Program-made: the position numbers and the translations under genes
The notes under the pieces: model-generated
Databases searched by the model: none
Seen by the model: only the letters and a program-made list of their open reading frames with translations
What the model was told of the DNA's origin: nothing
Shown: positions 9,467 through 20,096 of the stretch, in pieces
Position numbering within the stretch: position 1 is the first letter of the stretch
Layout of the letters: each line of letters opens with the position of its first letter
DNA from: Desulfocapsa sp.
GTDB taxonomy: Bacteria > Desulfobacterota > Desulfobulbia > Desulfobulbales > Desulfocapsaceae
Assembly (NCBI GenBank): GCA_013792135.1
Contig: VMSP01000121.1
Coordinates: forward strand, 1-64,000
Reading direction: 5' to 3'
Length of the DNA: 64,000 bases

Positions 9467-10516
9467 ATGAAAAAATGGCAAGACATACTAAAGGACTCCA
9501 TAACCAGTCCGGCAGCTTTGAATGAGTATTTCAATGTTAACATTACCCCATTAGATGAGGTAATAGCAACATTTCCCATGCGGATTAATTCCTATTACCT
9601 GAAATTAATCCAGAAGATCGGCGACCCTTTGTGGAAACAGGCTGTCCCGGATGTTGCAGAATTACATGACTCTATCTGTATTGAAGATCCCCTTGCTGAG
9701 GAGAATCTGAGTCCGGTACCCAATCTGGTTCACAAATATCCCGACCGGGTGTTGTTCCTGGTATCCAACCAGTGTGCCATGTATTGCCGATTCTGTACCA
9801 GAAAACGAAAGGTTGGAACGGGGAAGATGGTAATCAACCAAGAGAGCATCCTGGCAGGATTGGACTATATCCGCCATCACCCACAGGTCCGTGAGGTGCT
9901 CCTCTCAGGCGGAGACCCGCTACTCCTGTCGGATTTCCAGATTGAATTTATTCTGCGTGAGCTGCGTTTGATTCCATCTGTAAAGGTGATCCGTATTGGT
10001 ACCAGAGTACCCTGTACTTTGCCCATGCGGATAACCCCGGAGCTGGTAGACATCCTGAAAAAATATCATCCGCTTTACATCAACACCCATTTCAACCATC
10101 CTGCAGAGATTACACCGGAGGCCAGCGCTGCCTGTACCCTTCTGGCCGATGCTGGCATCCCGATGGGATGCCAGACCGTTCTCCTGAAAGGGGTCAACGA
10201 CAGCCCGGAAACCATGCGGGAGCTCTTATTGAAACTCTTGGAAATACGCGTAAAGCCCTACTATCTCTTCCAGACAGATCTTACCCTGGGTACCAATCAT
10301 TTCCGTACACCAACCGTGACAGGGATAAAAATAATGCGCAGCTTGATCGGCCATATTTCGGGACTGGCTGTGCCCACCTTTGCCCTCGACGGCCCAGGCG
10401 GCAAAGGGAAGATCCCACTCACACCGGATTACATTTTGACCAGAGGGGATAAGCTCGTTTTTGAAAATTATCGCGGTGAAATCTGTACCTACCCTGAATC
10501 AGGAGATGGAATCTGA
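9467..10516 (+). CDS. KamA-family radical SAM protein (lysine 2,3-aminomutase-like)
   Basis: 349 residues. The radical-SAM cluster motif is CAMYCRFCTRKRKVG (CxxxCxxC), followed by the SAM-binding GGDPLLL. The C-terminal LDGPGGKGKIPLTPDY contains the glycine-flanked lysine that holds PLP in lysine 2,3-aminomutases. The substrate is uncertain: free lysine (osmolyte or fermentation) or the lysine of elongation factor P. Neither an acetyltransferase of the AblB type nor efp/epmA is adjacent, so the pathway cannot be assigned. The gene is monocistronic and divergent from the HEAT/PilZ gene. Confidence 0.85.
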   Translation: MKKWQDILKDSITSPAALNEYFNVNITPLDEVIATFPMRINSYYLKLIQKIGDPLWKQAVPDVAELHDSICIEDPLAEENLSPVPNLVHKYPDRVLFLVSNQCAMYCRFCTRKRKVGTGKMVINQESILAGLDYIRHHPQVREVLLSGGDPLLLSDFQIEFILRELRLIPSVKVIRIGTRVPCTLPMRITPELVDILKKYHPLYINTHFNHPAEITPEASAACTLLADAGIPMGCQTVLLKGVNDSPETMRELLLKLLEIRVKPYYLFQTDLTLGTNHFRTPTVTGIKIMRSLIGHISGLAVPTFALDGPGGKGKIPLTPDYILTRGDKLVFENYRGEICTYPESGDGI

Positions 10517-10707
10517 GGGTTTGGCCGTGTACATGTCGATGTTTTAAGTGTTATGTTTTAAATTTTACATTATAATCTTTTATCATGAAACTGCTGACGC
10601 AGGCTCAAGCAAAGTATTTATGGACAGCAGCGCCTGTATCACCTCTCGACACGTGTAAACAATAAGAAAAAGCATTACCTCAAATTTTCAACCTTGTATC
10701 GTGTATC

Positions 10708-12258
10708 ATGCATCCGGAAGATATTCTCAAGACTGTTCTCAGTTCCACTGAACTTCCCACCCTGCCAACTGTCGCCTCGGCGCTCATCTCCTTGACATCA
10801 CGGGAAGACACTACCTTGACGGACATCGCGGATTTGGTTTCAAAAGACATCGCCCTGTCAGCAAAGATTCTCAAGGTATCCAACTCCGCCTTTTACAGCT
10901 TTCCCCAGCAAATCGGTTCAATCAATCAGGCAGTTTCAATCCTCGGCATTAACGCTGTCCGTTCCCTGGTTCTTTCTTTTTCATTTCTTTCCATCAGGAC
11001 TGGGAAAAAAAGCGACCATTTTGATTTTCAAAAATTTTGGGAACGCTCTCTTGCTTCCGCAGTTGCCGCCAGACTGATCTTGGGTAAGGTGAAAGGGGCA
11101 GACACCGAAGAGATCTTCATTTCTGGACTTCTGCAAAACCTTGGTGAGTTAATCTTTGCTAAAACCTTTCCTGATGAATATGAAAAAGTTCTTTGCCAGT
11201 TAGATGAAGAGCAAGGAACAGCTGCAGAAATAGAGAAAAAGCTAATAGGGGTTGATCACTGTTTTATCGGCTATGAAGTAGCAAAAAGTTGGGGTTTTCC
11301 TGAGGTCTTACTGCTCCCAATCCTGTTCCATCATGATCCGCAACAATACGCTGGTCAAAATCTCAAGATCAAGGCAACAACTAATGCCGTATACCTATCT
11401 GATATTCTGATCAATATCCTCACGTCTCACAGCCCGGAAGAGTATCATAAGAAGTTCCAAAAAGAGGCAAAAAAACTGTTCGGACTGAGCGGCGCTGACA
11501 TCAACAGCATCCTCTCCGACCTACATCATCAGCTAGATCAAGCTGCGGCCTATTTTGGCCTGAATATCAAAAACACCAAATCAATCCAGGAGATCCTGCA
11601 AGAGGCCAATATCAAACTCAGCCTGCTCAATCTCAATTACGACCAGATAAATCAACAACTGGTGCAGACCAAGATCAAACTGGAAAATCTCACAGTGGAA
11701 CTCCAGAAAAAAAACAAAATCCTGGACAATCTGGCAAACATTGACGGGTTAACCGAGGTCTATAACCACCGTTATTTTCAGACCAGCCTGGATAAGGAGA
11801 TTAATCGCTCAATCCGTCACCAGACCACGATTTCTCTACTTCTTATTGATATCGATCATTTTAAGAATTTTAATGATACCTACGGTCATCAGGCAGGAGA
11901 TTTTGTGTTGAAAAAATTTTGTGAGATCTTACAGGATAATCTCCGAAAATATGACACCTTGGCTCGTTATGGTGGTGAAGAATTTGCGATCATTCTCCCC
12001 GAGACATCAGAAGAAGATGCCTTACTGGTGGCCGAAAAACTTCGTGCAGCCATTGAAAACGCTACTTTTGTTGACCTGAACCATGAATACCACGTCACAG
12101 CAAGTTTTGGCCTTACCAGCTCCTCCCCTGGCAAAGTTGACAATTTTAACAAGAATAATTTTATCAATCAGTCAGACTTGGCCCTCTATGATGCGAAAAA
12201 AGAGGGCAGGAACCGGGTGGCAGTCTATGGTCCTAAAAAGAAATGGTTTAAATTTTAG
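10708..12258 (+). CDS. HDOD and GGDEF domain protein (diguanylate cyclase)
   Basis: 516 residues. The N-terminal HDOD domain (about 10-205) starts TELPTLPTVASALISLTS and includes the LVSKDIALSAKILKVSNSAFY helix. A helical linker with coiled-coil character (QQLVQTKIKLENLTVELQKKN) leads to the GGDEF domain (about 345-510), with active site RYGGEEF. An RxxD inhibitory site (RKYD) lies five residues before it, so an active, product-inhibited diguanylate cyclase is expected. There is no membrane segment. It converges on priA. Confidence 0.88.
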   Translation: MHPEDILKTVLSSTELPTLPTVASALISLTSREDTTLTDIADLVSKDIALSAKILKVSNSAFYSFPQQIGSINQAVSILGINAVRSLVLSFSFLSIRTGKKSDHFDFQKFWERSLASAVAARLILGKVKGADTEEIFISGLLQNLGELIFAKTFPDEYEKVLCQLDEEQGTAAEIEKKLIGVDHCFIGYEVAKSWGFPEVLLLPILFHHDPQQYAGQNLKIKATTNAVYLSDILINILTSHSPEEYHKKFQKEAKKLFGLSGADINSILSDLHHQLDQAAAYFGLNIKNTKSIQEILQEANIKLSLLNLNYDQINQQLVQTKIKLENLTVELQKKNKILDNLANIDGLTEVYNHRYFQTSLDKEINRSIRHQTTISLLLIDIDHFKNFNDTYGHQAGDFVLKKFCEILQDNLRKYDTLARYGGEEFAIILPETSEEDALLVAEKLRAAIENATFVDLNHEYHVTASFGLTSSSPGKVDNFNKNNFINQSDLALYDAKKEGRNRVAVYGPKKKWFKF

Positions 12259-12261
12259 AAG

Positions 12262-12287
12262 GACTACCGCCACCAAGGTGGATAGTC
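12262..12287. terminator. Possible bidirectional terminator hairpin
   Basis: GACTACCGCCACC and GGTGGATAGTC pair with a small bulge around a short loop. The hairpin lies between the convergent HDOD-GGDEF and priA genes and is followed on the plus strand by a T-rich stretch. It is weak compared with the cspA terminator in this window. Confidence 0.35.
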
Positions 12288-12320
12288 AACTCTCTTTTAC
12301 AATATAAACCATCTCACTGC

Positions 12321-14879
12321 TCACATCATATTCTCTGGGTCAACATCAATCCCAATCTTAATATCCCCAACAGCAAAATCCGCCTGACATGTCACCACCT
12401 GGTGACATACGGCATGCAAGTCGTCCTGACATACGCCTTTAAGCAGGACCTGCCAGCGATAGCGATCACGTAGCCTGTCCAATGGTGAAGGCGCCGGGCC
12501 AAGGATCTCCACGGGATGACACATCGATTCTGCGGCCAGGGATTTTGCCAAAATCCGACATTTCGCAGCAATATCTGCTGCTGCCTGACGTACCTCCCGC
12601 TCCCTGCCGCCCTGAATATGGATATTGATCATCCGCAACAGGGGTGGGAAGGCCGGCATCTGCCTGATCGCCATCTCCCGCTCATACATCTCACTGTAAG
12701 CATGGTGCTGAGCCAGTGCGACCGCGTAATGATCCGGTCGCAAGGTCTGGATAATCACCCGTCCTGGGCTGCTGCCCCGCCCTGCCCTACCACTGACCTG
12801 TGACAGCAATTGATATGTCCGCTCTGCCGCCCTGAAATCGGGCATGCTGAGTCCGCCATCGGCCCAAACCACCCCAACCAGAGTCACTTCCGGGAAATCA
12901 TGGCCCTTGGCAATCATCTGGGTGCCGATCAATATATCAATTTCCCGATTATGCATGGCCTTCAGGATATGGAGGAACTTCTTACGATCCGCAGCGGTAT
13001 CAGAGTCAAGGCGGGCAATTCTGGCCTCAGGCAGCAATTCCAAAACTTCCTGTTCAATACGTTCTGTGCCAAACCCCACCGGAACCAGTTTATCTGAGTG
13101 GCAACCTGCACAAAGTAAATTACTGTTCAGAGAAAAACCACAGTAATGACAGACCAGCTGATTTTTACCTTTATGGAAAGTAAGCGAGATATGACAATGC
13201 TTGCACTCGACCGGCTTGCCGCAATCCTGACAAAGATATACTGAGGAAAAGCCCCTTCTGTTTAAAAGAAGAAGGCTCTGTTTTCCCTGAGCCAGTGTCT
13301 CCTGCAAGGCCTGTTGCAATTTTTTACCCAGCGCCTTTCCATAAGCCTTTTGCAATTTGTCACGTAGATCGACAAGAGAGACCGAAGGCAAAGAACGTTC
13401 CTGCACACGCTTGTTCATGGTCAGCAGAGAATATTTCCCCTCCTGTGCATGGTAAAAACTTGTCACCGACGGGGTGGCCGAGCCAAGCAGAACCACCGCA
13501 TCATTAAACCTGGCCCGCAGGATTGCAAGATCACGACCATTATAACGCAGGCCATCATCCTGCTTAAAACCGCTGTCATGTTCTTCATCCACCACAATAA
13601 GCCCAGGATTCTGCAATGGGGCAAAGACTGCGGATCTGGCCCCAATCACAATCTGTGGTCCAGTTATAGGCTGCCTTTTGGATGCCAGGCTCCACTGGTC
13701 AAAGCGTTCACCCGTTGACAAGCCGCTGTGCAGGATCAGCACCCTTTCACCAAAACGGGAGACGAAATGGGCCTCAAGTTGAGTAGCCAGGGCAATCTCA
13801 GGCACCAGAACCAGCACATCACGGCCACTGGCAAGGCTTACTCCAGCAGCCTGCAGATAGACCTCGGTCTTACCACAGCCGGTCACACCATGGAGCAGGA
13901 ATGTTGCAAATTTCTTTTTCTGAATGGCTGGAATCAATACAGAAAGAGCTTGATCCTGCTCCGGAGTAAGGATACCAGGCTTGGGAAACCAGGAGAGCTG
14001 TTCACCATAAGGGTTGCGGAAAACCCGCTGTTCAACCAGGGACACAAGACCCTGTTCCAGAAGAAATGGCAAGGCCTTGGCTGCACCACTGTAGACCTTG
14101 TTCATCTCACGCGCCGGAACAGCTCCATGTGGCTTGCCTCCAGCTAGCAATTGTAGAGAATAAAGGGTCTTGATATGGGAAAAATGAAGGGAAGGGACAA
14201 GCTTTTTTGTCAGCTCTCGTCCAAGGTTTTTGAGTTCATCCCTGGAAGGATCAGAGCTTAAACATAAGGGAAGGGACAAATCACTGGCCAAGAAATAACA
14301 GATCTCATTTTTCTGCCGGGTATCATTACCAATCAATATCTCGCGGATCTCAATGAGGTTTTGTTGCTGCCAGGAATGAATCAGCTTTCGAGACCTCTGT
14401 TGCCCCAGAATCTTCATGGATGCAGCAGCAGAAAGGGACCCGTTTCCCATAAGACGCGGCAGCCAGTTCAATTCCTGCATGCCGTTTTCCTCAGAGATCC
14501 GCGCAAGCTCTCTTCGACCCATTTCAGTCAAAAAAAGCTGTTTTCCACTACGGGGCGCAAGGCCACTAGGTAGGGCCGTTTTAATGACCTCACCCAGTGG
14601 ATAATGATAATATCGGGCAACCCAACGAAAAAAAGGTATCAAATTAACGGGAAAAAGTGGTTCCAGATCAAGAACCTCGATCACTGACCGCAGTTTATAA
14701 CCGACATCCTCCTCAGGAAGCTGCCCAAGAACATACCCGGTCACCCTTCTGTTACCAAGCGGTATCAGAACCCTCTTGCCCACCGGAATTGTCCCGGAGT
14801 CGTCTTCTAAATCATCAGGAAATAAATAGGTAAGCGTCTGCTGCAAGGGAGCAGCAACCGCCACCTCCAACCGAATCAT
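12321..14879 (-). CDS. priA: Primosomal protein N' (replication restart helicase PriA)
   Basis: 852-residue superfamily 2 helicase that restarts stalled replication forks. Visible marks are the N-terminal 3'-end-binding domain, Walker A in LLHGVTGCGKTEVYL, the DEEH box in VDEEHDSGFKQ, GSATPS, and the zinc-binding cysteines in CQDCGKPVECKHCHISL ... CHYCG ... CAGC. The motif VSGRAGRG follows. Its ATG overlaps the galU stop by four bases (ATGA), implying translational coupling with the upstream galU gene. Confidence 0.95.
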   Translation of the reverse strand: MIRLEVAVAAPLQQTLTYLFPDDLEDDSGTIPVGKRVLIPLGNRRVTGYVLGQLPEEDVGYKLRSVIEVLDLEPLFPVNLIPFFRWVARYYHYPLGEVIKTALPSGLAPRSGKQLFLTEMGRRELARISEENGMQELNWLPRLMGNGSLSAAASMKILGQQRSRKLIHSWQQQNLIEIREILIGNDTRQKNEICYFLASDLSLPLCLSSDPSRDELKNLGRELTKKLVPSLHFSHIKTLYSLQLLAGGKPHGAVPAREMNKVYSGAAKALPFLLEQGLVSLVEQRVFRNPYGEQLSWFPKPGILTPEQDQALSVLIPAIQKKKFATFLLHGVTGCGKTEVYLQAAGVSLASGRDVLVLVPEIALATQLEAHFVSRFGERVLILHSGLSTGERFDQWSLASKRQPITGPQIVIGARSAVFAPLQNPGLIVVDEEHDSGFKQDDGLRYNGRDLAILRARFNDAVVLLGSATPSVTSFYHAQEGKYSLLTMNKRVQERSLPSVSLVDLRDKLQKAYGKALGKKLQQALQETLAQGKQSLLLLNRRGFSSVYLCQDCGKPVECKHCHISLTFHKGKNQLVCHYCGFSLNSNLLCAGCHSDKLVPVGFGTERIEQEVLELLPEARIARLDSDTAADRKKFLHILKAMHNREIDILIGTQMIAKGHDFPEVTLVGVVWADGGLSMPDFRAAERTYQLLSQVSGRAGRGSSPGRVIIQTLRPDHYAVALAQHHAYSEMYEREMAIRQMPAFPPLLRMINIHIQGGREREVRQAAADIAAKCRILAKSLAAESMCHPVEILGPAPSPLDRLRDRYRWQVLLKGVCQDDLHAVCHQVVTCQADFAVGDIKIGIDVDPENMM

Positions 14880-15748
14880 AGATTTGCTGCCAACTCCTTG
14901 ATATGGGCCTTCAGTTCAGCGCCTAGTTTACTGTGGATCATGCCATAGGCAAGAATAGCCTTCAGATATCCCATCTTGTCTCCGGCATCAAACCGGGTGC
15001 CGTTGAACTCATAGGCATACATCTCCCGTTTTTTGCCAAGAGCCTGTAAGGCATCAGTCAACTGGATCTCACCACCGTGTCCGGGCGTAGTCTTCTCCAG
15101 GAGGTCAAAGATCTCTGGCATGAGAATATAGCGGCCAATGATTGCCATGTCAGAATCCGTTGTGCCTGGTGCTGGCTTCTCAATCATCCTCTTGACCATG
15201 TGAGTCCGATCGCGCTCAATGGGATCACCCTCGACAATGCCATACTGAAAGGTCTGATCCTCAGGTACTCGCTGTACGGCGACAATGGATTCCTGCACCT
15301 CATCAAAGAGATCAAGCATCTGCTTGGCGCAGGGGGTCTTGCTCAGAACCAGATCATCACCAAGCATAACCATAAACGGCTCGTTGCCCACTACATGCCG
15401 GGCGGTCCAGATGGCATGTCCGAGCCCCAGAGGCTTCTTCTGACGAACAGAGATCAGGTCAATGAGATTGGAGATATTGTTCAGCTCTTCTCCCAGTACG
15501 ATCTTCTTTTTTTCCTTCAACACGCAATCAAGCTGAAAATCATAATCAAAATGATTTTCAATGGCGGATTTACCAGCGCTGGTGACAAAGATAACCTGCT
15601 CAATACCTGAGGCCACGGCTTCCTCGACGATATATTGAATGGTCGGTCGATCCACAATAGTGAGCATCTCCTTGGGAATGGCCTTAGTGGCGGGTAAGAA
15701 TCTGGTTCCCAGGCCAGCCACCGGAATCACTGCTTTTCGTACCTTCAT
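14876..15748 (-). CDS. galU: UTP--glucose-1-phosphate uridylyltransferase
   Basis: 290 residues. The nucleotidyltransferase signature VAGLGTRFLPATKAIPKEML and the DRPTIQYIVEEA segment are typical of GalU, and the length is normal. It makes UDP-glucose, which feeds surface polysaccharide and UDP-glucuronate synthesis, consistent with the epimerase at the start of the window. It is the first gene of a galU-priA pair and divergent from hrpA; the 131-base gap between them presumably carries both promoters. Confidence 0.93.
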   Translation of the reverse strand: MKVRKAVIPVAGLGTRFLPATKAIPKEMLTIVDRPTIQYIVEEAVASGIEQVIFVTSAGKSAIENHFDYDFQLDCVLKEKKKIVLGEELNNISNLIDLISVRQKKPLGLGHAIWTARHVVGNEPFMVMLGDDLVLSKTPCAKQMLDLFDEVQESIVAVQRVPEDQTFQYGIVEGDPIERDRTHMVKRMIEKPAPGTTDSDMAIIGRYILMPEIFDLLEKTTPGHGGEIQLTDALQALGKKREMYAYEFNGTRFDAGDKMGYLKAILAYGMIHSKLGAELKAHIKELAANL

Positions 15749-15879
15749 CTGACGTTCTCCTCTTTCAGGCTGAGAGATGACATGTTATAAATAATAATTA
15801 AAGTTATTCAGGCTGTAGGTTGATATTCAGCTGATCATTTACCATATACCATAGAATCAAAAGATCAACCATTCCTTCC

Positions 15880-18800
15880 ATGACAATTCATTCCTCGGAT
15901 ATCCTGCCCATCCTGAATCACAAGATCGAGATACAGGAGGCCATGCAGGGCCATCAGACCATCATTATTGCCGGTGATACCGGTTCTGGAAAAACCACAC
16001 AGCTCCCGCAGTTCTGTCTGGAGCTGGATCCGGCGGGGAAAAAGCTCATCGGTTGCACCCAGCCGCGTCGAGTAGCCGCCGTCTCGGTTGCGGAACGGGT
16101 CAGCGAGGAGTTGGAAGAAAACAGCAGAGATGGCGGACTTGTTGGCTACAAGATTCGCTTTCACGATCAGACCAGTGCGGATACCCGGATCAAATTTATG
16201 ACCGACGGGGTGCTGCTGGCGGAGACCAGAAACGATCCACTGCTCCGCAAATATGGGGTGATTATCATTGACGAGGCCCATGAGCGGAGCCTGAACATCG
16301 ATTTCCTCCTTGGTTTTCTTAAAAACCTGCTGCCTAAACGTCCCGATCTTAAACTGATTATCACCAGCGCTACCATCGATACTACGGTCTTTTCCCGGCA
16401 TTTTGACCATGCCCCGGTCCTCTCGATAGCCGGCAGAACCTACCCGGTTGAGCTTCGTTACTCCCCCAGAGAAGACGACCTCCTGACCGCAAAAGAGACT
16501 CAGGTTGACTATATCGATCATTGCGTGCAGACTGTGCTAGAGCTCCACCTGCACGACAGGCCGCGCGACACTCTGATCTTTCTGCCAACAGAGCGCGATA
16601 TCCGCACCTGTTGCACCCTTCTTGGCAAAAAGTTTCCCGATGCAGTCATTCTGCCCATGTTTGGCCGCCTTCAAGGGACGGATCAGCGCCGGATCTTCCA
16701 GCAATACAAACAGTGCAAGATTGTGGTGGCCACCAATGTCGCCGAGACTTCCATTACCGTGCCGGGAATCCGCTACGTGGTGGATGCGGGACTTGCCAGG
16801 ATCTCTCAGTACAATGTCCGGGCCAAGACCATCAGTCTGCCCATCACCAGAATATCAAGGGCAAGTTGCGACCAGCGCAAGGGAAGATGCGGACGAATTG
16901 GCCCCGGCATCTGCGTCCGTCTGTTTTCTGAAGAAGATTACCTGAGCCGGGAGGAGTTCACCCTGCCGGAGATCAAACGGGCCAACCTAGCCGAAGTCAT
17001 CCTCCAGATGATTGCCTTCAATCTGGGTTCTCCCCATTCCTTCCCCTTTGTGGAGCCACCGCACAGCAATGCCATCCGCGATGGCTACAAACTCCTGACT
17101 GAACTTGGGGCTATCGATGAGAAAGGGAAATTGACCGACCATGGCCGGATCATGGCCACCCTGCCCATTGACCCCTGCATTGCCCGGATCATTCTTGCAG
17201 CTCAGGAAAACAACTGCCTGCGTGAGATCAAGGTTATCGCCACGGCCCTTGCCATTCCTGACCCTCGGGTCAGACTTGCTGATCGAGAGCAGGAGGCTGA
17301 TGCAGCTCACCATCATTTTTCCCATGCCGATTCCGACTTCCTCTCTCTGCTTCATATCTGGGACCTCTTCCATGATGTCCAGATCCAAACCAAATCTTGG
17401 AGTCGTCTGAAAAAATTCTGCACCAGCCACTTCCTTTCCTTCCAGCGGATGCGCGAATGGCTGGATCTCCATGAACAACTTGAGCGGATACTTGTACGGC
17501 ACCCTGGATTCAACGACAACACCACGCCCGCTTCCTACGCAGCCATTCACCAATCTCTCTGCACCGGTTTTCTGCGTAATATCGCTATGAAACAAAAAGA
17601 CAGGATCTATCTGGGAGGCGGGGGAAGCGAGGTCATGATCTTTCCCGGATCACACCTGTTTCAAAAAAAAGATGGCAAGCATGAACAGTCGAATATTGCA
17701 GGAGCCAGAGATGCAGGAAAAAGAGGCGTGGAAGGCAAGAGCAGCCAATGGATCATGGCCGCCTCGTTCATGGAAACCACCCGACTCTACGCCATGACTG
17801 TGGCTGCCATTGATCAGGAATGGTTGGAATCCCTTGGGGGAAATCTTTGCAAACGCTCCTGGTCGGGTCCACGCTGGCATAAAAAGTCAGGGCAGGTCAT
17901 TGCGGACGAAAAAGTTACTCTCTTTGGCCTGGTCATTGTAGCAGGCCGCAAAATTAACTACGGAAGGATCGATACAAAGAACCAGAAAGAGGCCCGACAG
18001 ATCTTCATCCAATCGGCCCTGATGGGCGGCGAGCTGGATGGCCCCTTCCCTTTTCTCCAAAAAAATCTGAATCTGCTTGAGGAGTGGCAGGCCACTGAAG
18101 ACCGATTAAGAAAACGGGATATCATGGTTGATGACCGGGCGCTTTATGGATTTTATGAACAAAGGATTCCAGCTCATGTCTATGACAGATTCACCCTGAA
18201 CCGTTTTCTGCAGAGACAGAAAGACAAACAGGTTTTGGTGATGACCGAGGCGGACGTCCTGAACCGTCGACCGGAAGACCTGGAACTCAGCGATTTTCCA
18301 CCCCTGCTCACTGTCGGTTCCATGCAGTTCAGGCTGGAATATCATTTTGCGCCGGGCAGCGAAGATGACGGGGTGACGGTACGGATCCCCCTGGATATGA
18401 TCGATACCTTGCAGGAGCCTTTTTTTGAGTGGCTGGTACCCGGACTGCTCAAGGAAAAGATAACCCTTCTGCTCAAGGGACTACCCAAAAATATCCGTAA
18501 GTTCCTGATCCCCTTAAGCGGCACTGTTGATTTGTTACTGGACGATCTGGACATGTACAAGGGCTCCCTCCATCAGGCCATGGAACGCTCCATCCTCAAG
18601 TCTTTCCGTAGAACGATCAATCGTAGCGACTGGCCAACCGAGCTGCCGCCTCACCTTTGCATGCGTTTTCTCCTCTTTAACCAGTCAGCAAAAGTAGTGG
18701 CCATGGGAAGATCTCTTTCCGCACTGCGAGAAGGACGCCATCAGCCTCAAATGAATGCCTCCCTGGCCCGCCTGAGCGATAAGGACCAGAAGACTAGAAA

Positions 18801-19725
18801 GCTATGGGAAGAACGATTCTGCACCACCTGGGATTTTGCCGGCCTACCGATCTCGCTCCCCTTGCTGAGTCCCCAACAGGAGATATGCGGCTCCCTCTTC
18901 CCGGCCCTGAAACCTGTCAGGGACCGTGGCGGGGTCGTGATAGAATTTATGGGCAGCAAGAAGCAGGCCGCCCTTCAGAACAGGGAAGGCCTAAACTTCC
19001 TTTATCAACTCCAGGTGGCAGAACAGTACAAGGCCCTGAAAAAATACTGCACCTCCAGTCTGTCCGGTCCTTCATCCTCCTGGCTCATCCGGGGACTCGG
19101 GGAACGAGCCAAGGTGGTCACAACCGTCCTCTCTTTTATCCTGAGTTCATTTTACGACACTGCATCCGGGGCCATTCCTGACAGAAAAGATTTCCTGGAA
19201 GCCGTGGCCAATGTAAAAAAACAGGATTTTTATGGTGCGGGAAGAATAATCTGTGACACCATCATGGCCACCCTCAGACAACGCAGTGAGGTCAGCGCCC
19301 ATATCCAGCGTTTTGGTGAACTGGCCAGGAAAACCCATGCTTTCGTCCAGGAACGATACGACGAATATGAAAGACTGCTGGAGGAAATTTTACCCCTGGA
19401 TTTCCTGGAAATCAAAGAGCTGAAAGAGATGCAACAATGCACCATGGACATGAAGGCGCTCATTATTCGAATTGAACGGGCCTATGTAGATCCGGCAAAA
19501 GATATGATCAAGGCCGAGCAACTCAAGCCCCACCTGCACAATTTGCAAATCCTCCGCCAAAGGGAAAAAGACCTGTCGGCTGAATGCCTGCATGAACTAA
19601 AAAAATACCAGGAGATGATCAACCAGTTCCGAATCACCCTGTTTGCCCCGGAAATCCAGGGAGGGGTCCAGGTCTCATCGAAAAAACTTAGCGGGCAGTG
19701 GCAGGAGACTTGCAAATATTGCTGA
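15880..19725 (+). CDS. hrpA: ATP-dependent RNA helicase HrpA
   Basis: 1281-residue DEAH-box helicase with the full-length HrpA architecture. Motifs in order: GDTGSGKTTQLPQF (I), DEAH (II), TSATIDTTVF (III), TNVAETSITVPGI (V) and QRKGRCGRIGPG (VI). The helicase-associated and OB domains follow, then the long C-terminal DUF3418 region characteristic of HrpA. HrpA acts on mRNA and on stalled ribosomes. The region downstream up to the next gene (371 bases) holds only repeat copy 1. Confidence 0.95.
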   Translation: MTIHSSDILPILNHKIEIQEAMQGHQTIIIAGDTGSGKTTQLPQFCLELDPAGKKLIGCTQPRRVAAVSVAERVSEELEENSRDGGLVGYKIRFHDQTSADTRIKFMTDGVLLAETRNDPLLRKYGVIIIDEAHERSLNIDFLLGFLKNLLPKRPDLKLIITSATIDTTVFSRHFDHAPVLSIAGRTYPVELRYSPREDDLLTAKETQVDYIDHCVQTVLELHLHDRPRDTLIFLPTERDIRTCCTLLGKKFPDAVILPMFGRLQGTDQRRIFQQYKQCKIVVATNVAETSITVPGIRYVVDAGLARISQYNVRAKTISLPITRISRASCDQRKGRCGRIGPGICVRLFSEEDYLSREEFTLPEIKRANLAEVILQMIAFNLGSPHSFPFVEPPHSNAIRDGYKLLTELGAIDEKGKLTDHGRIMATLPIDPCIARIILAAQENNCLREIKVIATALAIPDPRVRLADREQEADAAHHHFSHADSDFLSLLHIWDLFHDVQIQTKSWSRLKKFCTSHFLSFQRMREWLDLHEQLERILVRHPGFNDNTTPASYAAIHQSLCTGFLRNIAMKQKDRIYLGGGGSEVMIFPGSHLFQKKDGKHEQSNIAGARDAGKRGVEGKSSQWIMAASFMETTRLYAMTVAAIDQEWLESLGGNLCKRSWSGPRWHKKSGQVIADEKVTLFGLVIVAGRKINYGRIDTKNQKEARQIFIQSALMGGELDGPFPFLQKNLNLLEEWQATEDRLRKRDIMVDDRALYGFYEQRIPAHVYDRFTLNRFLQRQKDKQVLVMTEADVLNRRPEDLELSDFPPLLTVGSMQFRLEYHFAPGSEDDGVTVRIPLDMIDTLQEPFFEWLVPGLLKEKITLLLKGLPKNIRKFLIPLSGTVDLLLDDLDMYKGSLHQAMERSILKSFRRTINRSDWPTELPPHLCMRFLLFNQSAKVVAMGRSLSALREGRHQPQMNASLARLSDKDQKTRKLWEERFCTTWDFAGLPISLPLLSPQQEICGSLFPALKPVRDRGGVVIEFMGSKKQAALQNREGLNFLYQLQVAEQYKALKKYCTSSLSGPSSSWLIRGLGERAKVVTTVLSFILSSFYDTASGAIPDRKDFLEAVANVKKQDFYGAGRIICDTIMATLRQRSEVSAHIQRFGELARKTHAFVQERYDEYERLLEEILPLDFLEIKELKEMQQCTMDMKALIIRIERAYVDPAKDMIKAEQLKPHLHNLQILRQREKDLSAECLHELKKYQEMINQFRITLFAPEIQGGVQVSSKKLSGQWQETCKYC

Positions 19726-19930
19726 CATCGACAGGAGAAATTACACAATTTTCCCTTACCATTGTTTCTATAGCCTCTGTTTTTCCATCGATCATTTCCG
19801 CAGTTTTTCCTTGCAAACATCCGCCTGCTTCATAACAGGTTTATAATATATGGCTTATGTGTAGGAGCTTAGATCGGATCTGACAGCTAGGGCGAAAGCC
19901 GCCACATTTAATCTGACATTCATTTATACA

Positions 19931-19984
19931 GTAAGGTTAACCCAAGGACAGTTGGATAAAATCAGACATTCGATGTGGCAATAT
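19931..19984. repeat. 54-bp dispersed repeat, copy 1
   Basis: The first of three direct copies that share GTAAGGTNAAC, CAGTTGGAT and ATCAGANATTCGATNTGGCAAT at identical spacing. It is intergenic, between hrpA and the transglycosylase gene. A short arm GCCACAT at 19901 is inverted relative to ATGTGGC at 19973, hinting at an inverted-repeat end. One frame is open here and reads VRLTQGQLDKIRHSMWQY, so it may be a remnant of coding DNA. The remainder of 19726-20096 shows nothing else. Confidence 0.8.
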
Positions 19985-20096
19985 GAGGTAGGTCGTCTAT
20001 AGTGGACACTAAAATCAATTTGCCATCAGTCCTCTGCTGAATGGCTCAGCAAATTCTCAAATATTTTGAGGTAACTCTTCCCTTTTCATTCGTCGC

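Noticed and set aside
20000-20015. TAGTGGACACTAAAA-like sequence resembling an IS3-type end
   Set aside because: A single short match with no transposase, partner end or target duplication nearby.
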